From the NCBI GenBank assembly GCA_018260275.1, contig JAGLBK010000157.1, positions 1-6,169 on the forward strand: a DNA stretch of 6,169 nucleotides. Reading direction: 5' to 3'. This document shows, piece after piece, positions 5,491 to 6,169 of this stretch. The notes under the pieces are model-generated. The model saw only the letters and a list, made by a program, of their open reading frames with translations, searched no databases and had not been told where the DNA came from. Within the stretch, counting starts at the first letter, position 1. Each line of letters opens with the position of its first letter. The position numbers and the translations under genes were made by a program. The stretch is from Deinococcus sp. (GTDB lineage: Bacteria > Deinococcota > Deinococci > Deinococcales > Deinococcaceae).

Positions 5491-5777
5491 CTAACGCAGG
5501 TGGCCGAGCAACACGAAAGTTTCCGCAAAGCAACCCAGCGCCAGAATTGCCAGAATCGCCGCCAGCCAGCTATACCGCGCTTTTTGCTGCAACAGCCACT
5601 GTGAAACTTCGAAGGGCGTTTCATCCTGCTCAGGTTGCGCCTGACTGTGACTATGCTCTCCCAGACGGCGTTGCAGGTCAGCGTCTACCGCCGATTCGCG
5701 TGCCCGGCTCCGGCACCAGAACGCAGTCAGGGCCAGGAAAATCCGGCCAGCGGCAACAGGGCGACCAGACTGGGCAT
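5491..5777 (-). pseudogene. Small two-helix membrane protein with an apparent one-base frameshift
   Basis: The minus-strand frame ending at 5491 encodes a clear second transmembrane helix near its C-terminus (YSWLAAILAILALGCFAETF), preceded by a charged, Gln/Glu-rich cytoplasmic-looking stretch. Its own frame has no ATG start, only TTG at 5784 after a long non-coding-looking open stretch. Another frame starts at ATG 5777, reads MPSLVALLPLAGF, and hits TGA at 5729-5727. The two frames meet at a run of four T (minus strand, plus positions 5738-5741). One extra T would fuse them into a 95-residue protein with a good first helix (MPSLVALLPLAGFFLALTAF). TAACAT at 5792-5787 lies 9 bases before the ATG and supports that start. 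The lesion may be a real mutation, a sequencing indel, or programmed slippage. If it is not a lesion, the product is the 97-residue form from TTG 5784. No family is recognised. Confidence 0.55.
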
Positions 5778-5786
5778 ACGACAAAA

Positions 5787-5792
5787 ATGTTA
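5787..5792 (-). promoter_or_regulatory. Possible -10-like element for the frameshifted membrane protein gene (TAACAT)
   Basis: On the minus strand TAACAT fits TANNNT and lies 9 bases before ATG 5777, leaving a leader of at most a few bases. The spacing is longer than at the other genes, so support is weaker. Confidence 0.35.
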
Positions 5793-5980
5793 GCAGACGG
5801 CCGCCCAGTTCAGCCAGGGCCGGACAACTGGCGGGGCAACACCAGGGGAAAAGCCCTGCTGGAACGCCTTTATGGCCTTGCTCTGTCCGGGCCTTTAAAA
5901 ACTGGGGGGTGGGCGAGGTGGGGGATTGACAAGAGAGCTTGGGCCAGCCGGACGTGAGTGTTCTGTCAGAAGCGTATGGC

Positions 5981-5986
5981 TAAGCT
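5981..5986 (+). promoter_or_regulatory. -10-like element for the last gene (TAAGCT)
   Basis: TAAGCT lies 7 bases before ATG 5994, matching the leaderless layout of other genes in the window. No good -35 is seen at the expected distance; a perfect TTGACA at 5926-5931 is about 50 bases upstream of TAAGCT and cannot pair with it. Confidence 0.5.
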
Positions 5987-5993
5987 GCGCCTT

Positions 5994-6169
5994 ATGAACA
6001 CCTCAGCAGGGACCACTCCACTCGGCGGCAGACGTGCCGCGCCGGGGGTCAGGGTGTTTCTCGGTTCCGTGAGGGGACAGTTCACGCTGATTATCTTTTT
6101 GCTGGTCTACGTACCGAACGTCGGTATGACCCTGCTTTCCCCCAGTGGCCTGCGCGGCATCAGTCTGCT
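5994..6169 (+). CDS. N-terminus of a putative membrane protein (partial, runs off the window)
   Basis: The first 58 residues are visible. An Arg/Gly-containing N-terminal stretch (about 1-28) is followed by a hydrophobic segment with core FTLIIFLLVYVP (30-41), then GMTLLSPSGLRGISL. This looks like the start of a membrane protein with a cytoplasmic N-terminus. The positive residues before the first helix fit the inside-positive rule. A multi-pass protein such as a rhomboid-type peptidase is conceivable, but no catalytic motif is in view and I do not assign it. The start is supported by TAAGCT seven bases upstream; there is no Shine-Dalgarno. The gene is divergent from the frameshifted membrane protein gene, about 216 bases away. 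Confidence 0.65.
   Translation, partial: MNTSAGTTPLGGRRAAPGVRVFLGSVRGQFTLIIFLLVYVPNVGMTLLSPSGLRGISL

Noticed and set aside
5926..5931. Perfect TTGACA upstream of the last gene
   Set aside because: No -10 at proper spacing; the likely -10 (5981-5986) is about 50 bases away.
5439..5957. Plus-strand open frame of 172 codons covering the frameshifted membrane gene
   Set aside because: Composition is not protein-like, there is no domain or promoter/ribosome binding site, and it lies antisense to a better candidate.

Overview
The window looks like ordinary chromosomal DNA from a GC-rich bacterium, most likely Deinococcus or a close relative. Three things suggest this. Coding regions are GC-rich with strong third-position G/C. 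Most first-in-transcript genes have a TANNNT -10-like hexamer only 5-7 bases before the start codon, with no Shine-Dalgarno, which is the leaderless arrangement typical of Deinococcus. The proteins also look like Deinococcus versions of their families. The genus assignment is inferred from pattern and was not checked by any search.

Left part (1-1264). A possible gene tail on the plus strand (2-64) converges on minus-strand genes. Reading along the minus strand, these are an EVE-domain protein (start near 1264), a GNAT acetyltransferase of the AAC(6')-like type, and a 43-residue single-pass membrane protein. The GNAT frame runs back into the 3' end of the EVE gene but is cut by an amber codon at 751-753. 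It is therefore either decayed, re-initiated at a TTG, or affected by a sequencing error.

Middle part (1377-4070). Divergent from the EVE gene is a two-gene unit for exported proteins. The first gene encodes a 666-residue multidomain protein: signal peptide, copper-amine-oxidase-N-like domain, Pro/Gln-rich linker with pentapeptide repeats, AMIN-like domain and phosphodiester glycosidase (NAGPA) domain. Twelve bases later, behind a strong ribosome binding site, comes a 126-residue secreted protein of unknown function. A separate 42-residue lipoprotein gene follows and ends at a clear intrinsic terminator.

Right part (4088-6169). msrB (methionine-R-sulfoxide reductase, minus strand) is divergent from a Bax inhibitor-1 family seven-helix membrane protein (plus strand), which has its own terminator. 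Next is a minus-strand small two-helix membrane protein whose reading frame appears shifted by one base in a T4 run. Divergent from it, a plus-strand membrane protein gene starts at 5994 and runs off the window.

Working together: the genes suggest housekeeping, stress and envelope functions (oxidised-methionine repair, membrane ion/stress protein, cell-envelope glycan processing) rather than a mobile or defence island. I see no tRNA, rRNA, CRISPR array, transposase, integrase or attachment site. I did not find a convincing new multi-gene system. The best leads are the two apparent gene lesions, the consistent leaderless-promoter layout and the exported glycosidase/small-protein pair.
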